Origin: Ligilactobacillus ubinensis
GTDB taxonomy: Bacteria; Bacillota; Bacilli; Lactobacillales; Lactobacillaceae
DNA length: 61,184 bases
Assembly: GCF_024160875.1 (NCBI RefSeq)
Contig: NZ_JAIULA010000017.1
Location: forward strand, 1-61,184
Direction of reading: 5' to 3'
Part shown: piece after piece, positions 43,119-51,746 of the stretch
Numbering within the stretch: the first letter of the stretch is position 1
Layout of the letters: the number at the start of each line of letters is the position of its first letter
Translations under genes and position numbers: made by a program
The notes under the pieces: model-generated
Told to the model about the DNA's origin: nothing
Databases searched by the model: none
The model's input: only the letters and a program-made list of their open reading frames with translations

Positions 43119-45905
43119 TTAATAATTCAATACACATTCAGAGATAAAATAAAGTTCATCATCTGTAATTTCAACTTCTATTGAAGTTATACTGGCCAAT
43201 AATGACTCCTTGACTGTTGGCATAATCTGTTGCACTTTGGCTGAAGGCTCCTCTGTATACGCCATTGGATTGTTACGCAAACAACGCTCGATTGCAAAAG
43301 CTGTATGTATGATACATTTTATTTGCTGACTATTAGAGAAATCACTATTTAGCTGTAACTGCAACTGTTGTATCCAATTTTGCAGTAAGCTACAAATAAC
43401 ATCAGGGTTCAAATAAACTAGGTGCTTACGTAAAACATCTTCACACATACTAGTTACAACTATGTTTTGCTCTTGCGTTAGTTGTTTGGGCTCTGGTTGC
43501 TGCGTAATAATTGAAATTAGTCTCTTTTCCCCGCTATCTGCAATCAACTCTTCTAATGACACATAAGGAACTGCTATGCTTGGCCGCTTAGTCCCAACAG
43601 CAGCAATAATCTCGTATTCTTTAGCAATTTTAGGTATTATCTCCGTCATTTTCAAAATAGACACTGTTTTAACTTCAATTACTTCTTCACTAACTATTTG
43701 TGCAATAATTTTCTGAATTATTTTTTTCAATCGTTGTGCAGTCCCACTACCACTCATACAAATTGACAATATCACTTTTGTACCCTTAGCTGTCCTAACC
43801 TGATTATTAACTAATTGGGCTAAATCTTGTTGCACTGAATTATATATAGAATCTAAGTCCATATCGACATAACTAATTTTCCTTAGTACATCTAACACAA
43901 CTGCTGTCGTAACGTTAGCTAATGTTTTTAATTTAACGCCTGTTAATTTCCGTAGTTGCTGCGTCATCATGCCTAACGAACCCATGTCAACTAGCAACAA
44001 TACCCCTTTACCTTGATTTAGCTTTGCAATCATCTCTGCCATTTGCCGTAAAATTTCATTAGGCGAAACGGTAAGAGGCATGTCTAACGCACCTATGTTG
44101 GCATTTCCCAGTAAATCAGTAGCTACCTTAACCATCGAACTAGCGGTAGAATTTCCGTGAGCAACTACCAAAACACCAACTTGCTTTTTTTCTGATAAGG
44201 TTCTAATTGAACTAAGCAGCATTGTCAAATAGATTACTTCAATATCTGGAACCTTTACTGAAAAAGTTGAAATTATTTGCTGCTGAAATATCAATGCAAC
44301 TTGGTACTCAGCGTGATGTGTGTTCTTTATTTTTTCAACTTCATTTTTTAACAATATATCTGTATGATTTCCTCTTTTAAAGAACGCATCAATATGCATA
44401 CTCAAATAATAAATAAAGCGTTGATCTAACTGGACTTTTAGCTCTTGCTCTGCTATTTTCTTTAAATGTTCGACAAATTTTGAAACTTTTCGATCAACAA
44501 ACTTATTAAGATTCACATCAGGCAATGACTGCTTGAAAAAATTTTTAATATGTAAATGTATATCTGTCATAATATACTGATGAATATCTTCTACCGAAAT
44601 ACCTTGACGCTGCAAATGACGCACCTTATTTTCAATAAGCTCGTAAATATTGTCTTTATCATCATCTTGTGGTGTTTTTCCAACGTAGAAAAGCGTATTA
44701 GTATCTAAATAACGAGAAAACTCAGCTTCATGTCGTGTTCTAGCCGCATTGTTCAACCAAACTTGACGCAAATTTTCGGGCAAGTCATTCAAAATAACAG
44801 TAACTTTTTTTGAACTTATATTATTTAAAAAAGCTTGGGCGCATGTTAATTGGATTTGTGACTTCAATTCACCTACATTTCCATAGCTTTCGTCAATTAG
44901 CAAAGCCGTAAAAACATCAATTCTAACACTCAAATCTTTTTTTATTCGTTGCGCCTCTTTTGTAAATAAAAATTTAGCCAATTCTATCTTTTCACTTAAA
45001 GGTCGTTCTGCCAAGGGCGGTATCTCAATTGTCATTGGTATCCGTCGTAAAAATGTTTTCAGCAACGTTGAAGATGGGTCTTCTGTTGTTGCACAAATTA
45101 TCAGAACATTTGCTTTTCTTTGCTTTTTGCTTTCTCCCAATCGTTTAAAAATACCATTATCTATAAAATAAAAGAGCATCTCTTGTCCTTCAGGTGGTAA
45201 CCGATGAACTTCATCTAATAACAATACACCTCCATCAGCTTGCTCTACTAAACCGGATTGATCACTCGTAGCTCCTGTAAATGCCCCTTTAGCATAACCA
45301 AAGAGAGTTGCTAATAACAATTGCGGGTTATTATAATAATCTGCACAATTAAATGATATAAAAGGGACTTGATTTGAAAAAACGCCACGATATTGTGCAT
45401 ATGCAAAAATCCGATTAGCAAAATATGTTTTCCCAACCCCTGTTTGTCCTACTAGCATCATATGTAACCCATGTGGTGGATACATAATGGCCGCCTTTGC
45501 TTGTGTCGTGGCCTTTTTTAAACTCCCACTATATCCAATCATCTCAGTTAACGGATCTATTTTTTCTTTGACACTTCTTATAGCATTTGTAGCAACTACT
45601 CTTTTTTCAGTCGAATCAGTAACTAACTCTTCTAAGTTAGCAACTTCAAAATATAGTAATTGCTGCACCTTAAGTTTTTTTAATACACACTCAACTGGTA
45701 AATATCTAATCGGAAAACTTTTAACTTTTAAAACTCTTTCCGTTCTAACTAATTTATTTAAATCACTCGAAACATTAGTTCTGGCTAATTTTAACGCACT
45801 TGCGATAGCCGTTGTTGTTGTTCCCTGAGTTTTTAGCATCTCAGCTTGACTTTTGTTCTTCCAAGTTTGAAATAGGTATTGATAAATTCTTTCAATTCTC
45901 TTCAA
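43119..45905 (-). CDS. Second LevR-type sigma-54 activator with PTS domains
   Basis: A 928-residue paralogue of the activator at the left end. Winged helix (about 1-65); AAA+ motor with Walker A GQTGVGKT (153-160), canonical GAFTGA (207-212) and Walker B VLLLDE (227-232); then PRD1 (FIYYLSMHIDAFFKR), an EIIA-like domain (VLVVAHGNSTASSMV), an EIIB-like domain (ICMSGSGTAQRLK) and a C-terminal PRD2. TTG start fixed by GAGGAGG seven bases upstream. It reads straight into IIA-IIB-IIC-IID. An intact GAFTGA implies a sigma-54 target promoter, yet no convincing -24/-12 element lies between it and the PTS genes; the best nearby candidate is upstream of deoC. Confidence 0.92.
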   Translation of the reverse strand: MKRIERIYQYLFQTWKNKSQAEMLKTQGTTTTAIASALKLARTNVSSDLNKLVRTERVLKVKSFPIRYLPVECVLKKLKVQQLLYFEVANLEELVTDSTEKRVVATNAIRSVKEKIDPLTEMIGYSGSLKKATTQAKAAIMYPPHGLHMMLVGQTGVGKTYFANRIFAYAQYRGVFSNQVPFISFNCADYYNNPQLLLATLFGYAKGAFTGATSDQSGLVEQADGGVLLLDEVHRLPPEGQEMLFYFIDNGIFKRLGESKKQRKANVLIICATTEDPSSTLLKTFLRRIPMTIEIPPLAERPLSEKIELAKFLFTKEAQRIKKDLSVRIDVFTALLIDESYGNVGELKSQIQLTCAQAFLNNISSKKVTVILNDLPENLRQVWLNNAARTRHEAEFSRYLDTNTLFYVGKTPQDDDKDNIYELIENKVRHLQRQGISVEDIHQYIMTDIHLHIKNFFKQSLPDVNLNKFVDRKVSKFVEHLKKIAEQELKVQLDQRFIYYLSMHIDAFFKRGNHTDILLKNEVEKIKNTHHAEYQVALIFQQQIISTFSVKVPDIEVIYLTMLLSSIRTLSEKKQVGVLVVAHGNSTASSMVKVATDLLGNANIGALDMPLTVSPNEILRQMAEMIAKLNQGKGVLLLVDMGSLGMMTQQLRKLTGVKLKTLANVTTAVVLDVLRKISYVDMDLDSIYNSVQQDLAQLVNNQVRTAKGTKVILSICMSGSGTAQRLKKIIQKIIAQIVSEEVIEVKTVSILKMTEIIPKIAKEYEIIAAVGTKRPSIAVPYVSLEELIADSGEKRLISIITQQPEPKQLTQEQNIVVTSMCEDVLRKHLVYLNPDVICSLLQNWIQQLQLQLNSDFSNSQQIKCIIHTAFAIERCLRNNPMAYTEEPSAKVQQIMPTVKESLLASITSIEVEITDDELYFISECVLNY

Positions 45906-46008
45906 AATTAACCTCCTCAGTAAATAGCAACTAACTATTAAAAAATTAAAGCAATCTCCTCTATAATAATAACATCTAGCCTCATATTTTGTGTATTTCT
46001 TAACAAAA

Positions 46009-46716
46009 CTATATTTCTAACTCACTAATCGCAGCTAATCTCATTTTTTGCTGTAGTTCTTCAATAATTTTAATCCCTGAACTTGTTCCTATTCGCGTAG
46101 CTCCCGCCTGAATCATTTTTATAAAGGTCGCAGCATCACGAATCCCTCCAGCCGCTTTGACATTTACTTCATGCCCAACTACTTGTTTCATTAATTTAAC
46201 ATCCTCTATTGTTGCACCACTTATACCAAATCCAGTTGAAGTTTTAATAAAATCAGGTTTCACATTCTTCGCAATTTTAGCAAGAGTGCTAATCTCTTCT
46301 TTTTTTAAATAACAGTTTTCAAATATTACTTTACAAATCGCTTGTTGGTGGTGACAAAGCTTAACCATTTGCTGCATCTCATCAGCTACATATGCATAGT
46401 CCTTGTTTTTAACAGCTGACAAGTTAACCACGTAATCAATTTCATCAGCACCTGCATTAAGCGCTTGTTGCGCTGAAAAAAGCTTAGATTTCAAATCCGT
46501 TTGTCCTAATGGAAAACTAATAGCCGCCCCTACATGTACTTTGCTTTGTGCTAGTTTCATTGCACAAAGATGTGTCTGATATTCATTAATAGCTACCATC
46601 TTAAATTGATATTTTACAGCCTCATCACATAGCTTCTCGATGTCTTGTTTACTTGCAGCGGCATATAAATTTGTATGATCAATTAATTGCGCTAATTGTT
46701 GTATAGTATAATGCAT
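46009..46716 (-). CDS. deoC: Deoxyribose-phosphate aldolase
   Basis: A 235-residue class I aldolase that splits 2-deoxyribose-5-phosphate to glyceraldehyde-3-phosphate and acetaldehyde. The Schiff-base lysine is in DFIKTSTGFG and the second lysine in VNVKAAGGIRD; the catalytic Asp is in GADEIDYVVNL. AAGGAGA precedes the ATG. It is 103 bp upstream of levR2 on the same strand, an unusual partner for a mannose-family PTS; no deoB, deoD or nupC genes are nearby. A cre-like box lies just before the start codon. Confidence 0.93.
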   Translation of the reverse strand: MHYTIQQLAQLIDHTNLYAAASKQDIEKLCDEAVKYQFKMVAINEYQTHLCAMKLAQSKVHVGAAISFPLGQTDLKSKLFSAQQALNAGADEIDYVVNLSAVKNKDYAYVADEMQQMVKLCHHQQAICKVIFENCYLKKEEISTLAKIAKNVKPDFIKTSTGFGISGATIEDVKLMKQVVGHEVNVKAAGGIRDAATFIKMIQAGATRIGTSSGIKIIEELQQKMRLAAISELEI

Positions 46717-46726
46717 TTTTTCTCCT

Positions 46727-46741
46727 TTGTAATCGCTTTCT
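46727..46741. promoter_or_regulatory. cre box (CcpA site) before deoC
   Basis: TTGTAATCGCTTTCT matches WTGNAANCGNWNNCW at every position. It lies 11-25 bp before the deoC start codon, where bound CcpA would block or stop RNA polymerase. Confidence 0.65.
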
Positions 46742-46788
46742 ATTTATTCTATAAATATCCATAGTGGGACAAAAGACTGTTAGCCAAC

Positions 46789-46806
46789 GAGCATTAACTG
46801 TACCCC
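46789..46806 (-). promoter_or_regulatory. Weak sigma-54-like element upstream of deoC
   Basis: On the minus strand GGGGTACAGTTAATGC keeps GG and GC ten bases apart and TGC at -12, but is far from the full consensus. It is the only such spacing upstream of the deoC-levR2-PTS unit that I see. Tentative. Confidence 0.25.
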
Positions 46807-46929
46807 AAATAATCTAGGCTTGGATTATCTAATTTGCAAGGTTACCCGCAACTATTTGCCTTTTTGCACACATTTCGTCACCCAACATTTGAAAATCCAT
46901 AGCGCTTAGGCCTGCCATTTCAAATGCTT

Positions 46930-47592
46930 TTAAGCATTGTTTTTCATCAAGTTTTGTTGATAATCACCTATTTGCAATGCCCAAATTGCTAATTGTGTCC
47001 GATCACGTAAATTCAACTTTGCTAAAACGTTTGAAAGGTAATTCCTGATTGTTCCTTCAGATAAAGATAGTTTTGTTGCTATTTCCTTGTTTGATAGTCC
47101 CAGCTTAATATTTTGAACAATTTGCCACTCAGATTCAGAAAGTGACTCTACTCCAGTTGTTTCCATAGACATCGCCGGTTTATTAATAACTACTCGAGAA
47201 AACAAATTGAAAGCTTTATTCGATAATGACTTATTTTGATCGATAAGTCCATGATAAACTTTTACGATTTCTTGATACAATTCATCTAATGAAACCTTCC
47301 TTGATTGCAGTAAATACCCCCAACACCCTGCCGCCGAAAAGTTATATAGCGTACAGCTACTACCAGTTAATTGAAGCATTATTAGTTTGTCTGTACGCTT
47401 AAGTGTTTCTTTGTATCCAGCACAATCCGTTTCTGAAAGATTCATATCCAACATAACAATATCATATTTATCAGTTGCTACTTGACAGTTGGTTGTTTTA
47501 AGATCAACATTTAATTCTTTGTGCGCTGACAATACTAATCGTAAAGCTTCCCCTATTAACTCTTGATTGGTTAAAATTAAAATTTTAATCAT
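46930..47592 (-). CDS. LuxR/NarL-type orphan response regulator with atypical receiver
   Basis: A 220-residue protein: receiver-like domain (about 1-120) and C-terminal LuxR helix-turn-helix (about 150-205; LSESEWQIVQNIKLGLSNKEIATKLSLSEGTIRNYLSNVLAKL, core GLSNKEIATKLSLSEGTIRN). The phospho-acceptor Asp49 is present (DIVMLDMNL), but the usual acidic pair near the start is Asn9-Gln10 and the conserved lysine in the GYLLK context is Gln (GYLLQSRK). Phosphorylation by a normal kinase is therefore doubtful. No histidine kinase is adjacent. AGGAGG eight bases before the ATG. Confidence 0.85.
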   Translation of the reverse strand: MIKILILTNQELIGEALRLVLSAHKELNVDLKTTNCQVATDKYDIVMLDMNLSETDCAGYKETLKRTDKLIMLQLTGSSCTLYNFSAAGCWGYLLQSRKVSLDELYQEIVKVYHGLIDQNKSLSNKAFNLFSRVVINKPAMSMETTGVESLSESEWQIVQNIKLGLSNKEIATKLSLSEGTIRNYLSNVLAKLNLRDRTQLAIWALQIGDYQQNLMKNNA

Positions 47593-47687
47593 ACTATCTT
47601 CCTCCTAACAAGATTTACCTAGTAGTCTTTACTTATATACAAGCAAATTCCATGCCAATTTTCTTTTTCCAGCTAGATTAAGCCACT

Positions 47688-47721
47688 AAAAAAGACCTGT
47701 CTTATTAAAATAAAACAGGTC
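47688..47721 (-). terminator. Terminator of the third PTS operon
   Basis: On the minus strand GACCTGT pairs with ACAGGTC over a 14-nt AT-rich loop and is followed by six T. Confidence 0.88.
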
Positions 47722-47777
47722 TCTATCTTTTTAATACAGATTAACACTAAAACAAAACACGTTTAATACACATTTGA

Positions 47778-48575
47778 TTACTCAAATTGGTTTAAAACAA
47801 CAGCGACGCCATCATGATTATTATCCAAAGTTACATTAGCAAATTTTTCTTTTAATACAGTAGGTGCGTTTTCCATTATATAGCCCGTTCCTACGGTTTT
47901 CAGCATTCCTAAATCATTGAAATTATCTCCAAAAGCAATTGTTTCACTTGTCCTTGCTTGATAGTAGTCCATCAAATACTTTACCGCATTTTTCTTTTCG
48001 ACATTACCATTAGTTATTTCAATCAGATTAGGTGATGATTGGACAATCGATAATGTTGGATACATCTTTTTCAACTGTACTTGTGCCTGTTCAATCTGAT
48101 TTGAAGCCCCCATTAATAGCACCTTATGCACAAATGGAAATTCAGAAAATTCACTCCATGTTGCTATTCGTTTAGCTGAAACAGCCACTATTTCTTCTTC
48201 ATGCGCTACCCAATAATTATCGTGTTGCGTTGCTGCCCATATATCGTTACTATAGATATTCCAAACCAATTCTGGTAAATTAGTACTGACATTTTGACAA
48301 ATTGCCTGTGCTAACTCTGTTGCCATTGTGTCTGATTTTAGTACTTTCCCTTTTTCATCACAAATTAAAGCTCCATTATACGCAATCAGAGGAGAATTTA
48401 TCTCTAAATCTTCCATTATCGGCTTAATTGCTGCTGGCATCCTTGCTGATACAGGAATAAATTTACTCCCGCTTGTTACTATCTGAGAAATAGCTTGTTT
48501 GGTTAAAAAAGTTATCTGATGCTTGTTGTTCAAAAGAGTTCCGTCAAGATCACTAAAAATTAATTTAGGAATCAT
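47778..48575 (-). CDS. HAD family phosphatase (Cof type)
   Basis: A 265-residue sugar-phosphatase-like protein. HAD motifs: SDLDGTLLN (Asp8, Asp10), PVSARM (motif II), lysine in NVEKKNAVKYLM and motif IV AFGDNFNDLGML. The cap is of the C2B (Cof) type. Located last in the third PTS operon, its start overlapping the stop of the preceding gene by one base, so it may remove phosphate from the sugar that this PTS brings in, to avoid sugar-phosphate stress (inference). Confidence 0.9.
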   Translation of the reverse strand: MIPKLIFSDLDGTLLNNKHQITFLTKQAISQIVTSGSKFIPVSARMPAAIKPIMEDLEINSPLIAYNGALICDEKGKVLKSDTMATELAQAICQNVSTNLPELVWNIYSNDIWAATQHDNYWVAHEEEIVAVSAKRIATWSEFSEFPFVHKVLLMGASNQIEQAQVQLKKMYPTLSIVQSSPNLIEITNGNVEKKNAVKYLMDYYQARTSETIAFGDNFNDLGMLKTVGTGYIMENAPTVLKEKFANVTLDNNHDGVAVVLNQFE

Positions 48576-48886
48576 TATGCTACCTCTTGTTTTTCACTTG
48601 GGCTAGGTGCTACTTTAGCTTCGAATTCATTGATAACCAACCGTAAATTTTTATTTCCACGATATATTCCATAACCGATAACTAACATTCCTAATCCACC
48701 AACAACAATCAAAACAACACCTAAAATAAGCAATAGGACATTAGTTAAATGGAAAAAATAAAGCATTATGATTCCAATACCAACAACGCCTAAGAAAAGA
48801 GAAAACCATCTCCCTAAATTTTCCAACATATGCTTTTGATACAATATCTCAGTTTCATAACCTTTAACAATTTCAGCTCTATTCAA
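48575..48886 (-). CDS. Small membrane protein of the third PTS operon
   Basis: About 103 residues with two hydrophobic segments (about 25-45 and 50-75) flanked by charged ends. I do not recognise the family. TTG start chosen because AGGAGGG lies six bases upstream; the longer GTG frame overlaps IID and contains that ribosome site. It sits between IID and the phosphatase, overlapping the latter by one base, so it is part of the operon; function unknown. Confidence 0.7.
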   Translation of the reverse strand: MNRAEIVKGYETEILYQKHMLENLGRWFSLFLGVVGIGIIMLYFFHLTNVLLLILGVVLIVVGGLGMLVIGYGIYRGNKNLRLVINEFEAKVAPSPSEKQEVA

Positions 48887-48903
48887 CTTTGTCCCTCCTA
48901 TCA

Positions 48904-49740
48904 CTAGTACTTCAAACCTGGGTTGAAGATTCCTAACACAACACCTGCAAAAGCAATAACTACTAATAAGAGCATTACTTTAACAGGTGAAATATTCTTT
49001 TTAGCCATCAACCACCAACAAAAAATGATAAATCCAGCGGTTAATAAACCTGGATATACAGCATCCAACTTATCTTGTAATACTAAATAAGCTTTGCCAG
49101 CTGAATTTTTCAATTCAAATGATGTTGTAACTGATACCCAAGTTGCAGCAACACTACCTACAACCATACCACCAACGATACCTACCGCTTTACGAATAGC
49201 TTTACCTTGGGCTCCAACCAAAAATTCAACGGCTTTATCACCCATCTCATAGCCTTTAAAATAAGCAAATTTCATACCAAAATACGCTAGTAAGTTCCAT
49301 ACAATAATATAGAAAATTGCCCCGATTGGAGAACCACCTGTAGATAAGCCTAAAGAAATACCCAAGATAATTGGAATCAATGTCCCAACAATCATTGAAT
49401 CACCAATACCTGCTAACGGACCCATCAAACCAGCACGTAACCCATTAATTGTTTCGCTATCAATACCATTAGCACCATTAGCACGTGCTTCTTCTAAACT
49501 CGCTGTAATTCCGACAGCAACCGAACCAATTTGAGGTTCTGTATTAAAGAATGCTGTATAAGTCTGCATTGCTTCTTCTTGATCTTCTTTTTTATCATAC
49601 AATTCTTCAACGATTGGCAACATCGAAGTTAAATAACCAAAAGTTTGCATATGTTCTTGTGAAAAACAAGTTAAATTTCCATAATACCAATGATGAAATG
49701 ACTTCATCAAGGTTTTTTTACTAATTTTCTTTTCAGCCAT
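48904..49740 (-). CDS. Mannose-family PTS subunit IID (third system)
   Basis: About 278 residues. FHHWYYGNLTCFSQEHMQTFGY (core YYGNLTCFSQEHMQTFG) and MGPLAGIGDSMIVGTLIPI mark the N-acetylgalactosamine/sorbose-like branch of IID, different from the first two systems (which have GSWNYERMQ or GSFNFERVQ). Hydrophobic segments follow. ATG giving MAEKKISKK is chosen: GGAGG nine bases upstream, one base after the IIC stop; the longer frame runs into IIC out of frame. Confidence 0.9.
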   Translation of the reverse strand: MAEKKISKKTLMKSFHHWYYGNLTCFSQEHMQTFGYLTSMLPIVEELYDKKEDQEEAMQTYTAFFNTEPQIGSVAVGITASLEEARANGANGIDSETINGLRAGLMGPLAGIGDSMIVGTLIPIILGISLGLSTGGSPIGAIFYIIVWNLLAYFGMKFAYFKGYEMGDKAVEFLVGAQGKAIRKAVGIVGGMVVGSVAATWVSVTTSFELKNSAGKAYLVLQDKLDAVYPGLLTAGFIIFCWWLMAKKNISPVKVMLLLVVIAFAGVVLGIFNPGLKY

Positions 49741-49741
49741 A

Positions 49742-50596
49742 TTAGATATCCTCCTCATCGTCATCATCATCAATTGAACTGCCACCCGCTGGCGCTGCTG
49801 CTCTAGCATTCTTAGCCATTTCAAGGTTGTAGAATAATAATGCAAAGATTAATGAAATAACAGCACATGATACTAAATTCAAAGAAAGTGAAGCTGCTAA
49901 AGTGAAACCTACGAAAAATGGCACAAAATCCATTGCTGATTCAACAATTTGTTTTAATAAAATAGCAATCCCGACACAAGGTAACATTGCACCAACCGTG
50001 AATAAAGTCTTCATTGGAATACCATCCATTGGCAAAGCAGTTTTCAAAGTTGTAACAGCCGTAGCACCTAATTTACACATGATTAATGTTGGAATAAATG
50101 AGAATAATAAATGAGAGACCCAAGGCCATCCCCAGTTAACACCATATAATTTCTTAAAATTGCCTTTTTCAACATCACGCCACCCCATATGTTGCCATAC
50201 AAGGTTTAGTGTCGCTGTTCCATAGAATAAAACTGTACCAATTGTTCCAACTAAAGTACCCATTGATTTTGCTAAACTAGCAGCAGCCGTTGAAGTTGCT
50301 GATAATCCTTGTGATTGAATTGCAACCATAGCCAGTGGAATACCAATATATGAGATTGCACGAACATCGGCAGAAACAGTTCCACCTGGAGTAACAAGTG
50401 CAATATAAACAAGTTGCATCGCAACCCCACACATAATTCCTAATTTAATATCGCCTAAAACAATACCACATACTAAGCCACCAACTAATGGTCGACCTAA
50501 AGTATAATTCCCAATTGAAGTACCTGCCATCCCTGGCAACGATGATAAACAAGCAAATATTCCTAGAATAGCTGCTTGTATCCAGCTAATTGTCAT
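49742..50596 (-). CDS. Mannose-family PTS subunit IIC (third system)
   Basis: A 284-residue membrane protein. GRPLVGGLVCGIVLGDIKLGI (core LVGGLVCGIVLGDIKLG) and VTPGGTVSADVRAISYIGIP are typical of the sorbose/N-acetylgalactosamine branch of IIC. The C-terminus is a poly-acidic tail (IDDDDDEEDI), also seen on IIA of this system. AAGGAG precedes the ATG. Substrate unknown. Confidence 0.9.
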   Translation of the reverse strand: MTISWIQAAILGIFACLSSLPGMAGTSIGNYTLGRPLVGGLVCGIVLGDIKLGIMCGVAMQLVYIALVTPGGTVSADVRAISYIGIPLAMVAIQSQGLSATSTAAASLAKSMGTLVGTIGTVLFYGTATLNLVWQHMGWRDVEKGNFKKLYGVNWGWPWVSHLLFSFIPTLIMCKLGATAVTTLKTALPMDGIPMKTLFTVGAMLPCVGIAILLKQIVESAMDFVPFFVGFTLAASLSLNLVSCAVISLIFALLFYNLEMAKNARAAAPAGGSSIDDDDDEEDI

Positions 50597-50626
50597 AATC
50601 GATTTCTCCTTTGTTTAGAATAAAAT

Positions 50627-51121
50627 TTAAAAACCAAATTGTCCTTTAAACTTGTCCCAATATCCAATCGAAACATCTGGCAATAATTGAAATTTTACTC
50701 GATAACCCGCTTTTTCAATTGCTTCAATTGCTGCTGCTTCTTCCTTAGTTATTGATTGATTGTTCCCTAACTTGACTGTGCCAGGACGATCATTACATGG
50801 TCCAACGATTATTTCTTTAACACCGCTTGGAACAAAGCCTTGATCAACCAATATCGCTTTCATATCAATTGGATCTTTAGTAATTAAAAAATAATTATCT
50901 TTAGAATCCAATACACGTTGCGATTTACGTTGCCAAGCCTCTTTGGACCATACAAATGTCTTCTTATCAGATGCTGCTTTATAGGCATCCTTTAAAACTG
51001 CATTTTTTGATACTAAATCATTAACAGCTACTAAACCATCACATGGGAATTCTTTAGCCCACCGTGTAACTGTCTGTCCATGAATCATACGATCGTCAAT
51101 TCTTACAAAAGAAACTGTCAT
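50627..51121 (-). CDS. Mannose-family PTS subunit IIB (third system)
   Basis: A 164-residue IIB domain, phospho-histidine in RIDDRMIHGQTVTRW (His14). Divergent from the IIB domains of the first two systems. GGAGG before the ATG; 17 bp after IIA. Confidence 0.92.
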   Translation of the reverse strand: MTVSFVRIDDRMIHGQTVTRWAKEFPCDGLVAVNDLVSKNAVLKDAYKAASDKKTFVWSKEAWQRKSQRVLDSKDNYFLITKDPIDMKAILVDQGFVPSGVKEIIVGPCNDRPGTVKLGNNQSITKEEAAAIEAIEKAGYRVKFQLLPDVSIGYWDKFKGQFGF

Positions 51122-51138
51122 TCGTGATTCCTCCCTTA

Positions 51139-51573
51139 CTAAATATCTTCATCTTCGTCTTCATCATCTGTTGAACTTGGTTTAAATTGACGTAATGAAG
51201 ACTGTGCCTCAGCTAAAACGGTTGTAACAAATTCTTCACCGGTTAAAATATCCTTCATCATCAATGCATTTAATGCCATTGGCAAATTCATTCCTCCAAG
51301 TACAATAGAACTATCTAATAATTCCTTTTGCGCTAATACATTACATACTGTTGTAAGTGGGCTACCACCAATAATATCGCCAAGAACAACAAACGTATTA
51401 TCTGATAAATCTGCTATTTGGTGCGAAAACCGTGTTGCTAAACTATCGACTGCCTCACCATTCTTAAGACCTACAGCTATAACTTCATCAACTTTGTCAG
51501 CTGCAAACATTGCTAAAGAACTTTTTAACCCTTGTGAAAAATCACCATGACTAACAAGTAATAGGTATTTCAT
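51139..51573 (-). CDS. Mannose-family PTS subunit IIA (third system)
   Basis: A 144-residue IIA; phospho-histidine in LLVSHGDFSQGL (His9), GDIIGGSPLTTVCNVLA typical, and an acidic tail (DDEDEDEDI). The start giving MKYLLLVSHG is fixed by GGAGG seven bases upstream; the longer frame adds 30 residues with no family match. First gene of the operon IIA-IIB-IIC-IID-membrane protein-phosphatase. Upstream, TATAAAGCGTTTTTA (minus strand) is a weak cre-like sequence. No dedicated activator gene is adjacent, unlike the other two systems. Confidence 0.9.
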   Translation of the reverse strand: MKYLLLVSHGDFSQGLKSSLAMFAADKVDEVIAVGLKNGEAVDSLATRFSHQIADLSDNTFVVLGDIIGGSPLTTVCNVLAQKELLDSSIVLGGMNLPMALNALMMKDILTGEEFVTTVLAEAQSSLRQFKPSSTDDEDEDEDI

Positions 51574-51679
51574 CTTCAACCTCCTTTCTATATTTCTTAA
51601 ATAAAGATTAACATTTTGTAAAAACGCTTTATAGTGACCTAAATCACCATTTTTAGATGACATTTGTCAAAAATTACGC

Positions 51680-51725
51680 AAAAAAATATGAATCCCATCT
51701 TTTTATAGATCTTGGAATTCATATT
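51680..51725 (-). terminator. Terminator after the small unknown protein gene
   Basis: AATATGAATCCC pairs with GGAATTCATATT (one mismatch) over a 17-nt loop; T run on the minus strand. Confidence 0.8.
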
Positions 51726-51746
51726 ATTAATTATTCTTTTTATACT

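Noticed and set aside
51590-51660. Sigma-54-like GG-N10-GC upstream of the third PTS
   Set aside because: The spacing occurs (AGGTCACTATAAAGC) but the TGGCAC and TTGC cores are missing, and no LevR gene is adjacent.
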